From NCBI GenBank assembly GCA_949752795.1, contig CATKHW010000061.1, forward strand, positions 1,240,001 to 1,304,000: a stretch of DNA of 64,000 nucleotides, given 5' to 3'. This document shows positions 34,541 through 45,470 of the stretch, piece after piece (positions within the stretch are counted from its first letter, which is position 1; the number at the start of each line of letters is the position of its first letter). The position numbers were made by a program, and so were the translations under genes. The notes under the pieces are model-generated. The model worked only from the letters and a program-made list of their open reading frames with translations, was not told the DNA's origin and did not search any database. Source of the DNA: Hyperoodon ampullatus. Its lineage: Eukaryota > Chordata > Mammalia > Artiodactyla > Ziphiidae.

Positions 34541-36344
34541 ATAGTATTAGGCTTAGGGTGATGGTGATGAGGAAAGATAGGAAGTAAAGTTTAATAAGGC
34601 CTTGTTGATTTGAGGTTAGTGTAGAGGCTTTTATTTGGACAAGACTGGTAATTTTTGGTAGGATAATTTCTAGTCAAGTTAGGTCTAGTAAAGATGTTGA
34701 TAGTTTTTGGCTTATTGATAGGTTTAGGTGAGGAGGTAGGCGATGTATAATTGTGGGAAAATATCCTAGTAGGGTTGAGAAATTGGAGAAGTTTGAGGTG
34801 TGAGTGTGTTTTAGGTATTGTGTGTTGAGATTAATTTCTAGTGCGAGGATAAAGCCTAGGGTTGTTACTATGAGAGCGGTTAGTTTTAGGTGTAGGGGTA
34901 TAGTTATTAGAGGAGTGGTTATTGGGGGAATATTGTTAGTTAGGATGAAGCCGGCAGAAATGCTTCCAATTAGTAGGCGTTTGATGGGGTTAATTAGTAG
35001 GGGGTTATTTTCGTTAATGTTAGTGAGGGGTGGAAAGCGGGGTTGTCCTAGTAGTGCGAAAAAGATAATGCGGGCACTGTAAATAGTTGTGAGGGAGGTG
35101 GCGATTAGAGTTAAGAGTAGGGCTCAGGCGTTGGTATAAGACGAAGTGGCAGCTTCAATGATGGGGTCTTTAGAGTAGAATCCGGCTAGGAATGGTATTC
35201 CTGTTAATGCGAGGCATCCTACAATGAGGGCTGTTGTGGTGAAAGGAAGAGTTTTGTATAGTCCTCCTATTTTTCGAATGTCTTGTTCGTTGTTTAAATT
35301 GTGGATAATGGAGCCAGAGCATAGGAATAATATAGCTTTGAAGAAAGCGTGTGTACAGATGTGGAGAAATGCTAGGTGGGGTTGGTTAAGTCCAATGGTT
35401 ACTATTATTAGGCCTAGTTGGCTGGAGGTAGAGAAAGCAATAATTTTTTTGATGTCGTTCTGTGTGAGAGCACAGATAGCTGTGAATAGGGTGGTGAGGG
35501 CGCCTAGGGAGAGGGCTGTTGTTTGGACGAGTTTATTGTTTTCTATCAGGGGATAAAAGCGGATAAGTAGAAAAACTCCTGCTACAACTATTGTGCTTGA
35601 GTGGAGTAGGGCTGAGACTGGGGTGGGGCCTTCTATTGCTGAAGGGAGTCAGGGGTGGAGGCCAAATTGAGCAGATTTTCCAGCTGCAGCTAGTACGAGT
35701 CCTATAAGAGGGAGGTTTGGAGGGTTTTGGCTAAGTATGAAGATTTGTTGTAGGTCTCATGTGTTTGTGTTAGATAGGAATCATGCTATTGATAAGAGGA
35801 AGCCGATGTCTCCGATGCGGTTGTATAGGATTGCTTGGAGGGCAGCTGTGTTTGCATCTGCTCGTCCGAATCATCAGCCGATAAGTAGAAAGGATATAAT
35901 GCCTACTCCTTCTCATCCAATGAAAAGTTGGAAGAGGTTATTAGCTGTTACAAGGATGAGTATGGTGATAAGGAAAAGAAGAATGTACTTAAAGAATTGG
36001 TTAATATATGGGTCAGAGTGTATATACCAGATTGAGAATTCTATAATGGATCATGTAATAAATAGTGCTACAGGTATAAATGTGAGTGAGAAGTAGTCTA
36101 TTTTAAAGCTGAGTGTCAGTTTAAGGGTTTGAATGGTAACTCAGTGTCAGTTTGAGATGAGTGCTTCTTGGTTTGTATGGAGATATATTGTTGCTGGGAC
36201 TAAGCTAATGATGAAAGCGCAGAGGGTAATGTTTTTTACATAATGTTGGTACTTGTTGCTTTCGTAGAAGTTAGTGTTAGATATTAGAAGAGGTGTTGTT
36301 AAGATTAATAATGTGAGTAAAGTAAAGGAAGTGAATAAGTTTAT
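34524..36344 (-). pseudogene. MT-ND5: NADH dehydrogenase subunit 5, full-length NUMT copy
   Basis: This is the large antiporter-like subunit of complex I. The length is 1,821 bp, the usual mammalian value, from an ATA start at 36342-36344 next to tRNA-Leu to TAA at 34524-34526. The stretches I translated at both ends and in the middle are open in the mitochondrial code and read as normal ND5. Several plus-strand frames here (for example 35224-35556 and 35737-36096) are antisense shadows. In-frame TGA tryptophans make it a pseudogene in nuclear terms. I did not check every codon in the interior. Confidence 0.93.
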
Positions 36345-36414
36345 TACTTTTATTTGGAGTTGCACCAATTTTTTGGTTCCTAAGACCAATGGATAACTTC
36401 TATCCTTTAAAAGT
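36345..36414 (-). tRNA. MT-TL2: tRNA-Leu(TAG), NUMT copy
   Basis: A 70-base tRNA for CUN leucine codons. ACTTTTA and TAAAAGT pair, and the anticodon TAG lies in GGTCTTAGGAAC. It abuts the ND5 start. Confidence 0.92.
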
Positions 36415-36415
36415 T

Positions 36416-36475
36416 TGAAAAAGCCACAGTGTTAGGTGTGGGAGCATGAGTTAGCAGTTCTTGCGGTACTTTTTC
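36416..36475 (-). tRNA. MT-TS2: tRNA-Ser(GCT), NUMT copy
   Basis: A 60-base tRNA for AGY serine codons, lacking the D-arm as is normal for this mitochondrial tRNA. The anticodon GCT lies in AACTGCTAACT. Confidence 0.9.
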
Positions 36476-36544
36476 GGTAAATAAGAAGGTTTTGACTTCT
36501 ATTGCTAGCTTCACAAACTAGTATTTTTATTAAATTATATTTAC
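36476..36544 (-). tRNA. MT-TH: tRNA-His(GTG), NUMT copy
   Basis: A 69-base tRNA between tRNA-Ser and ND4. The ends GTAAATA and TATTTAC pair, and the anticodon GTG lies in TAGTTTGTGAAGC. Confidence 0.9.
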
Positions 36545-37130
36545 AGTAAAGAGGACCTAGAATGATTTTAGGGTTTAGGGATAGAAGTAGTAAGGGTAGG
36601 ATATGCAGGGCTATTAGGGCATGTTCACGTGTGAAAGAGGGGGTGAGGTTGTTGATATGGTGTGTATGTTTGCCGCGTTGTGTTATGATTAATATGTATA
36701 GAGAGTATAGGGCTGTGATTACGATGTTTGTTCCTATTAGGATGATGGTGGGGTTTGATCATGAGAAAGTTGATATGACTACGAGTAGTTCTCCAATTAG
36801 GTTAATAGTGGGGGGTAAAGCGAGGTTTGTTAGACTTGCTAGTAGTCATCAGGTGGCTATTAGTGGAAGAAAGATTTGTAGTCCTCGTGCTAGAATTATA
36901 GTTCGGCTATGGGTTCGTTCGTAATTTGAATTTGCTAGGCAGAATAGTATAGAGGATGTTAGGCCGTGGGCGATTATTAGGGCGGTAGCTCCTATATAAC
37001 TTCAGGGTGTTTGAATGAGGATAGCTACGATGACGAGTGCTATATGGCTGATTGAAGAGTATGCGATTAGAGACTTTAGGTCTGTTTGGCGTAAACAGAT
37101 AGAGCTGGTTATAATTATTCCTCATAGGGA
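36545..37130 (-). pseudogene. MT-ND4: NADH dehydrogenase subunit 4, 3' fragment (NUMT copy)
   Basis: This is the C-terminal part (about 195 codons) of a complex I antiporter-like subunit. The minus-strand frame is in phase from the right NUMT junction to the incomplete stop (T) that abuts tRNA-His, which is normal for mammalian ND4. Near the junction it reads the ND4-typical [18 protein letters not shown] stretch. The 5' two-thirds is absent because the NUMT ends here. The plus-strand frame at 36562-36924 is an antisense shadow. Confidence 0.92.
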
Positions 37131-40100
37131 CAAAAATAGTAAAGAAATTGTGGTACATACGTACGATGGAATATCCCTCAGCCATGAAATCAATGTCATA
37201 AGGCAAGTAGCAGCATAATGAGTGGATTCATGTACGATGATTCTAACTGAAATAAGTCACACAGAAAAAGAAACTTATCATAAGATATCACTTATGAAGG
37301 TCTTGTAAACATGTCTACACATGAACTGAATTAGGAAAGAGAAGAGTCTCACATTTAGAAAACACTCTTATGCCTGCTCAAGAGGAAAGGAGAGGTGGGG
37401 TGATGCATAAAACCAGAGTTTGATATTAGCACAGGTACGGTTGCATAATCCAAATACAAAATAGACAAGACCTACTCTTTCCTCACTGAACGGGGCTCAA
37501 CACCCCTATTCCCCGCAGAGTAGTATATCTGACTAGTAAGAATCTTAAAACCTATGTATTGATATGTCTCCATAAGGTAACTAAGTATGTCTAGAATGAC
37601 ATAAACACGGCAGAGAGAATCAGCTCAAACCCACTATAAAAATGAATTTCAAAACAAAACAAATAAACAGTGAAATTCTTACACAATACCTTCAGGGGTT
37701 CTGATGAAACTTAGAATGACCCTATCTACAACGACAGCTGGATGTGGCATAAGGCTGGTCACTTGGGACTGAGAGGATTGGTGAGATTGGGTGAGAAAAT
37801 GCAGACCGTTTAAAGCAATAATACCTGGCACCCATTCCATGGGTCCCAACTCTCCAGGTAGAAGGGAATATCACTACAGTTATAACATGTATGGGAAACC
37901 TAGAGAATGGACACCATCTGATGGTGAAAGGTTTCTAAAACTCTACTAATTTTTTTATCTCCTTGTGCACCAGTTTGACATTCCAACTGCTTTAGTATCA
38001 ATCTCCCAAATTGGAGAGTCAGCACCTATAACCTCCTGGTTCGCACAGTTGGCACATGGTGTAGAGGATATAAGGGAAGAGGGAGAAACAATTAGAGAGT
38101 AGCTGTAGACATTTGGATGGTCACATGTCACTCTAAATTCCCGTCACGAAGAAGAATTAACAAACTCTGAGCCAGCCCCCCCAATGGAACCAGTATAGGT
38201 CCTGAAGCAAAATTGTGGATTGGCAGTCAGCTCAAAAAAACGCGAGTTGAAAAATGGAGCTCAGGGGCACAGCAATTCACTAACTTGCAGAGTTATAAAG
38301 GACTACTCTCTTCCAAAAATCTGTTGAGAGAAAGCCATGAGGCGGATTTGAAAATGAGGCAGAAGGGCACGAAACAGATTTCCAGAAGTACATTGGAATC
38401 GCCTTTAAACACAGGAAAAGCATCACAACTTCGACAATTATGGAATTGTCCATAAAGGGCACATGCGTTTTCTCCTGAATATATTCAGGAGAAAACGCAT
38501 ACGCCAATTTTGGCCAACCAAGCAACCGCACAATGCAAATCTGCACTACAAAGAAGTATCACTTCCAACTGGTCAAAAGGGATATCCGTAAAATGTGTAA
38601 AAACAAGAAAGGCAAGACAGGATCTGGAGAACAGTGAGCCTTGTTATACGGATGGGTGGGATGTAAATTGCCAACAGCCACTCTGGAGGAGTGCATTGTG
38701 TTCCCAAAAAGAAGTAAACAACAGTGCTTCACAACCTAAGGCACGTCCAGTCACGGGAATATACCTTGGGAAAATTGAAAATCAATAAGACACAGCCACC
38801 CCAAAATTTATGGCAACACTGCTTACAAGAACCTCGACTTCCGGACACCTTATAAATACCAGGAAAGACAAAAATGGTAAAGAAATTGTGGTACATACGT
38901 ATGATGGAATATCCCTCAGCCATGAAGTCAATGTCATAAGGCCAGTAGCAGCATAATGACGGTATTCATGTACGATGATTCAAACTGAAATAAGTCACAC
39001 AGAAAAATAAACTTATCATAAGATATCACTTATGAAGGGTATATAAAAATGGCTACACATGGAATGAATTAGGAAAAGGAACAAAGTCTCATATTTAGAA
39101 AACACTCTTATGCATGCTTAAGGGGAAAGCAGAGGTGGGGTGATGAATAAACCCAGAGTTTGATATTAGCACAGGTACGGTTCCATAATCCAAATACAGA
39201 ATAGACAAGACCTACTACTTCCTCTGTGAACGGGACTCAAAACCCCATATTTCCCGCAGAAGAATATATCTTACTAGTAAGAATCTTAAAACCTATGTAT
39301 TGATATGTCTCCGTAAGGGAATCAAGTGTGTCTAGACTGGCATAAACATAGCAGCGAGAATCAGATCAAACCCACTAGAAAAGGAAATTCAAAAACAAAC
39401 AAAAAAAAACAGGGAAATTCTTTACAATTCCTTCAGGGTCCCTGATGAAACCTGGAATGACCCTATCTACAACGACACCGGGATGTGGCATAAGGCTGGA
39501 CACTTGGGACTGAGAGGGTTGGTGAGAGAGGGTGAGCAAATGCAGACCCTTTAAAACAATAATATGTGGCACCCATTCCATGGGTCTCAACTCTCCAGGT
39601 TGAAGGAACTATTACTACAGCTAAAACATGTACGGAAAACCTAGAGAACGGACACACTGTGAATACGAAAGGTTTCTAAACCTCAAAGAATAGTCCCTCT
39701 CCTGGTGCTCCGGTTTCACTTTACAACTGCTTTATTTTCAGTCTTCCAACTTGAAGAGACAGCCACTTTAACATGCTGGTTCAAACAGGTTGCCAATTTG
39801 GCAGAGGATGAAAGGGAAGAGGAAGAACCAATGAGAGAGTAGCTGTTAGGGATTTGGACGGGCACATGCCACTCTAATTTCCCGGCAGGAAGAAGAATTA
39901 ACAAAAGTCTCAGCCACCCACCGGGAACCAGTATAGGTACAGAACCAAAATTTTGGACTTGCGTTCAGCTCACAAAAAACGAGTTGAAAAATGCAGCTCA
40001 GGGGCACAGCAATTTAAAAACTGGCAGAGTAATTAAGGACAACTATCGTCCAAAAATCTGTTGAGGGAAGGAAACGAGGCGGATTTGAAAGGCAGGCAGA

Positions 40101-40182
40101 ATAGCAGGAAACAGATTTCAAGAGGTACGTTGGAATCGCCTTTAAAGCACAGGAACAGGGGCAAAACTTTGACAATAATGCA

Positions 40183-40256
40183 CTTGGCCAAGAAGGGCGT
40201 ATGCGTTTTCTCCTGAATATATTCAGGAGAAAACGCATACGCCCTTCTTGGCCAAG
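40183..40256. repeat. Perfect 74-bp satellite palindrome with a matched change in both arms
   Basis: The arms are 37 bp with no spacer and the centre is GAATATATTC. Relative to the usual unit the left arm reads CCAAGAAGGG instead of CCAAAAAGGG. The right arm carries the complementary change (CCCTTCTTGG), so symmetry is kept. This could form a cruciform or hairpin. Confidence 0.95.
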
Positions 40257-43200
40257 CAAGTAAGCGGGCAATGCAAATCTGCACTACAAAGAAGTATCAC
40301 TTCCCACTGGTCAAAAGGGACAGCAACAAAATGTGTAAAATCCAGAAACGCAAGACAGGCCCTGGAGAACAGGGAGCCTTGTTATGGTGTTGGGCGAGAT
40401 AAAAACTGTCAAGTGCTTCTCTGGAGGAATGCATTGTGTGGCCTAAAACAAGTAAACAACAGAGCTACAGAGCCAAGGGCACTTCCAGTCTAGGGAATAT
40501 ACCTTGGGAAAACTGAAAATCAATAAGAAAGAGCCACCTCAAAATTTAGGGCTGCACTGCTTACAAGAACCTCAACTTGGGTACACATTAAATATCCCAG
40601 GAAATATAAAAATGGTTCAAAATATTGTGGTACTTACGTACGATGGAATATCCCTCAACCATGAAATAAAAGTCATAAGACCAGTAGCAGCAAAATGAGT
40701 GGATTCAGGTACGATGATTCTAAGTGAAATAAGTCACACAGAAAAAGAAACTTATCATAAGATATCACTTATGAAGGCCCTATAAACATGGCTACACTTG
40801 AACTGAGTTAGGAAAGAGAACAGTGTCTCACATTTAGAAAATACTCTTATGCCTGCTTAAGGGGGAAGGAGAGGTGGGGTGATGCATAAACCCAGAGTTT
40901 GATATAAGCACAGGTACCGTTCCAAAAACCAACTATGGAATAGACAAGACCTACACCTTCCTCATTGAAAGGGACTCAAAACCCCATATTTCCCGCAGAG
41001 CAATATATCTGACTAGCAAGAATCTTAAAAACTCTGTATTGATATGTCTCCGTAAGGGAATCAAGTGTGTCTAGACTGGTATAAACATGGCAGCGAGAAT
41101 CAGCTCAAACCCACTATAAAAAGGAATTTCAAAAACAAAACAAAAAAACTGGGAAATTCTTTACAATTCCTTCAGGGTCTCTGATGAAACCTGGAATGAC
41201 CCTATCTACAATGACAGCTGGATGTGGCATAAGGAGGGACACTTGGGACTGAGAGGATTGGTGAGATTGGGTGAGCAAATGCAGACCCTTTAAAGCACAA
41301 ATGCCTGGCACCCATTCCATGGGTCCCAACTCTCCAGCTTGAAGGGTATATTACTACAGCTATAACATGTACGGGAAACCTAGAGAACGGACACACTGTG
41401 AATACGAATGGTTTCTAAAACTCAACGAATAGTCCCTCTCCTGGTGCTCTGGTTTGACTTTCCATCTGCTTTACTATCAACCTCCCAACTTGGAGAGACA
41501 GCCCCTTTAACCTCCTGGTTCGCACATGTTGCCAATTTGGCAGAGGATGAAAGGGAAGAGGAAGAACCAATGAGAGGGTAGCTGTTAGGCATTAGGACGG
41601 GCACATATCACTCTAACTTCCCGGCAGGAAGAAGAATTAACCAAAGTCTCAGCCCCCCACCGGGAACCAGCATAGGTCCTGAAACAAAATGTTGGACTTG
41701 AGGTCACCTCACCAAAAACGAGTAGAAAAATGGAGCACAGGGGCACAGCAATTCACAAACTGGCCGAGTAATAAAGGACAACTATCGTCCAAAAATCTGT
41801 TGAGGGAAGGCAACGAGGCGGACTTGAAAGCGAGGCAGAATAGCAGGAAACAGATTTCAAGAGGTACGTTGAAATCGCCTTTAAAGCACAGGAAGAGGGG
41901 CACAACTTCCACAATGATGCACTTGGCCAAAAAGGGCGTATGCGTTTTCTCCTGAATATATTCAGGAGAAAACGCATACGCCCTTTTCGCCCAAGAAAGC
42001 AAGCGGGCAATGCAAATCTGCACTACAAAGACGTATCACTTCCCACCGGTCAAAAGGGACATCCACAAAATGTGTAAAAACCAGAAAGGCAAGGCAGGCC
42101 CTGCAGAACAGGGATCCTTGTTATGCTGATGGGAGGGATGTAAATTGCCAACTGCCTCTCTGGAGGAGTACATTGTGTTCCCTAAAACAAGTAAAGAACA
42201 GAGCTACAGAGCCAAGGGCACTTCCAGTCTAGGGAATATACCTTGGGAAAACTGAAAATCAATAAGACAGAGCCACCCAAAAATTTAGGGCTGCACTGCT
42301 TACAAGGACCTCAACTTGGGTACACCTTAAATATCCCAGGAAATATAAAAATGGTTCAAAAAATTGTGGTACTTATGTACGATGGAATATCCCTCAGCCA
42401 TGAAATCAATGTCATAAGACCAGTAGCAGCAAAATGGGTGGATGCAGGTACGAGGATTCTAAGTGAAATAAGTCACACAGAAAAATAAACTTATCAAAAG
42501 ATATCACTTATGAAGATCCTGTAAACATGGCTACACTTGAACTGAGTTAGGAAAGAGAACAGTGTCTCACATTTAGAAAACACTCTTATGCCTGCTTAAG
42601 GGGGAAGGAGAGGTGGGGTGATGCATAAAACCAGAGTTTGATATAAGCACAGGTACCGTTCCAAAAACCAACTATGGAATAGACAAGACCTACACCTTCC
42701 TCAGTGAAAGGGACTCAAAACCCCATATTTCCCGCAGAGGAATATATCTGACTAGTAAGAATCTTAAAACCTATGTATTGATATGTCTCCGTAAGGGAAT
42801 CAAGTGTGTCTAGACTGGCATAAACATGGCAGCGAGAATCAGCTCAAACCCACTATAAAAAGGAATTTCAAAAACAAAACAAAAAAACTGGGAAATTCTT
42901 TACAATTCCTTCAGGGTCTCTGATGAAACCTGGAATGACCCTATCTGCAATGACAGCTGGATGTGGCATAAGGAGGGACACTTGGGACTGAGACGATTGG
43001 TGAGATTGGGTGAGCAAATGCAGACCCTTTAAAGCACAAATGCCTGGCACACATTCCATGGGTCCCAACTCTCCAGGTTGAAGGGAATATTACTACAGCT
43101 ATAACATGTACGGGAAACCTAGAGAACGGAAACACAGTGAATACGAAAGGTTTCTAAAACTCAACGAATAGTCCCTCTCCTGGTGCTCTGGTTTGACTTT

Positions 43201-45396
43201 CCATCTGCTTTACTATCAACCTCCCAACTTGGAGAGACAGCCTCTTGAACCTCCTGGTACGCACAGGTTTCCAATTTGGCAGAGGATGAAAGGGAAGAGG
43301 GAGAACCAATGAGAGCGTAGCTGTTAGGCATTTGTACGGGCACATATCAATCTAACTTCCTGGCAGGAAGAAGAATTAACCAAAGTCTCAGCCTCCCTCC
43401 GGGAACCAGCATAGTTCCTGAACCAAAATGTTGGACTTGCGGTCAGCTCACCAAAAACGAGTTGAAAAATGGAGCTCAGGGGCACAGCAATTCACAAACT
43501 GGCCGAATAATAAAGGACAACTATCGTCCAAAAATCTGTTGAGGGCAGGCAACGAGGCGGACTTGAAAGCGAGGCAGAATAGCAGGAAACAGATTTCAAG
43601 AGGTACGTTGGAATCGCCTTTAAAGCACAGGAAGAGGCGCACAACTTCGACAATGATGCACTTGGCCAAAAAGGGCGTATGCGTTTTCTCCTGAGTATAT
43701 TCAGGAGAAAACGCATACGCCCTTTTTGGCCAAGCAAGCAAGCGGGCAATGCAAATCTGCACTACAAAGAAGTATCACTTCCCACCGGTCAAAAGGGACA
43801 TCCACAAAATGTGTAAAAACCAGAAAGGCAAGACAGGCCCTGGAGAACAGGGAGCCTTGTTATGCTGATGGGCGGGATGTAAATTGCCAACTGCCTCTCT
43901 GGAGGAGTACATTGTATTCCCTAAAACAAGTAAAGAACTGAGCTACAGAGCCAAGGGCACTTCCAGTCTAGGGAATATACCTTGGGAAAACTGAATATCA
44001 ATAAGACAGAGCCACCCCAAAATTTAGGTCTGCACTGCTTATAAGGACCTCAACTTGGTTCCACCTTACATATCCCAGGAAATATAAAAATGGTTCAAAA
44101 ATTGTGGTACTTATGTACGATGGACTATCCCTCAGCCATGAAATCAATGTCATAAGACCAGTAGCAGCAAAATGGGTGGATTCAGGTACGAGGATTCTAA
44201 GTGAAATAAGTCACACAGAAAAAGAAACTTATCATAAGATATCACTTATGAAGATCCTGTAAACATGGCTACACTTGAACAGAGTTAGGAAAGAGAACAG
44301 TGTCTCACATTTAGAAAACACTCTTATGCCTGCTTAAGGGGGAAGGAGAGGTGGGGTGATGCATAAAACCAGAGTTTGATATAAGCACAGGTACCGTTCC
44401 AAAAACCAACTATGGAATAGACAAGACCTACACCTTCCTCAGTGAAAGGGACTCAAAACCCCATATTTCCCGCAGAGGAATATATCTGACTAGTAAGAAT
44501 CTTAAAACCTATGTATTGATATGTCACCGTAAGGGAATCAAGTGTGTCTAGACTGCCATAAACATGGCAGCGAGAATCAGCTCAAACCCACTATAAAAAG
44601 GAATATCAAATACAAAACAAAAAAACTGGGAAATTCTTTACAATTTCTTCAGGGTCTCTGATGAAACCCGGAATGACCCTATCTACAATGACAGCTGGAT
44701 GTGGCATAAGGCTGGACACTTGGGACTGAGAGGATTGGTGAGATTGGGTGAGCAAATGCAGACCCTTTAAAGCAGTAATGCATGGCACCCATTCCATGTG
44801 TCCCAACTCTCCAGGTTGAAGGGAATATTACTACAGTTATAACATGTACGGGAAACCTAGAGAACGGACACACTGTGAATACGAAAGGTTTCTAAAACTC
44901 AACGAATAGTGTCTCTCCTGGTGCTCCGGTTTGACTTTCCATCTGCTTTACTATCAATCTCCCAAGTTGGAGAGACAGCCCCTTTAACCTCCTGGTTCGC
45001 ACAGGTTTCCAATTTGGCACAGGGTGAAAGGGAAGTGGGAGAACCAATGAGAGAGTAGCTGTTAGGCATTTGGACGGGCACCTATCACTCTAACTTCCCG
45101 CCAGGAAGAAGAAGTAACCAAAGTCTCAGCCCCCCACCGGGAAGCAGCATAGGTCCTGAACCAAAATTTGGACTTGCGGTCAGCTCACGAAAACGAGTTG
45201 AAAAATGGAGCTCAGGGGCACAGCAATTCACAAACTGGCCGAGTAATAAAGGACAACTATCGTCCAAAAATCTGTTGAAGGAAGGCTACGAGGCGGACCT
45301 GAATGCGAGGCAGAATAGCAGGAAACAGATTTCAAGACGTACGTTGGAATCACCTTTGAAGCACAGGAAGAGGGGCACAACATCGACAATGATGCA

Positions 45397-45470
45397 CTTG
45401 GCCAAAAAGGGCGTATGCGTTTTCTCCTGAATATATTCAGGAGAAAACGCATACGCCCTTTTTGGCCAAG
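45397..45470. repeat. Perfect 74-bp satellite palindrome
   Basis: The two 37-bp arms are exact reverse complements with no spacer, running from CTTGGCC to GGCCAAG around GAATATATTC. It lies directly before the L1-derived half of the monomer. Confidence 0.97.

Larger units (their letters stand above)
30451..37130 (-). other. NUMT: 6.68-kb nuclear copy of mitochondrial DNA
   Basis: A contiguous mitochondrial block, reversed relative to the usual map. In plus-strand order it holds 16S (5' part), tRNA-Val, 12S, tRNA-Phe, control region, tRNA-Pro, tRNA-Thr, cytb, tRNA-Glu, ND6, ND5, tRNA-Leu, tRNA-Ser, tRNA-His and ND4 (3' part). All gene lengths and overlaps are normal, including a 17-bp ND5/ND6 overlap. 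Frames are open in the vertebrate mitochondrial code, but in-frame TGA codons make them unreadable in the nucleus. Satellite sequence resumes on the right at nearly the point where it stopped on the left, with about 17-20 bp of monomer lost and short junction microhomology. No target-site duplication is visible. This fits repair-mediated capture of a mitochondrial fragment. Confidence 0.95.

Noticed and set aside
35224..36096. Plus-strand frames of 110-119 codons opposite ND5
   Set aside because: They are antisense to ND5 in the NUMT, and the minus-strand ND5 frame explains the sequence.
30451..37130. Assembly chimera of mitochondrial reads
   Set aside because: Satellite phase continues across the insert with only about 20 bp missing, and the two flanking pieces belong to one monomer. 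Long reads would settle it.
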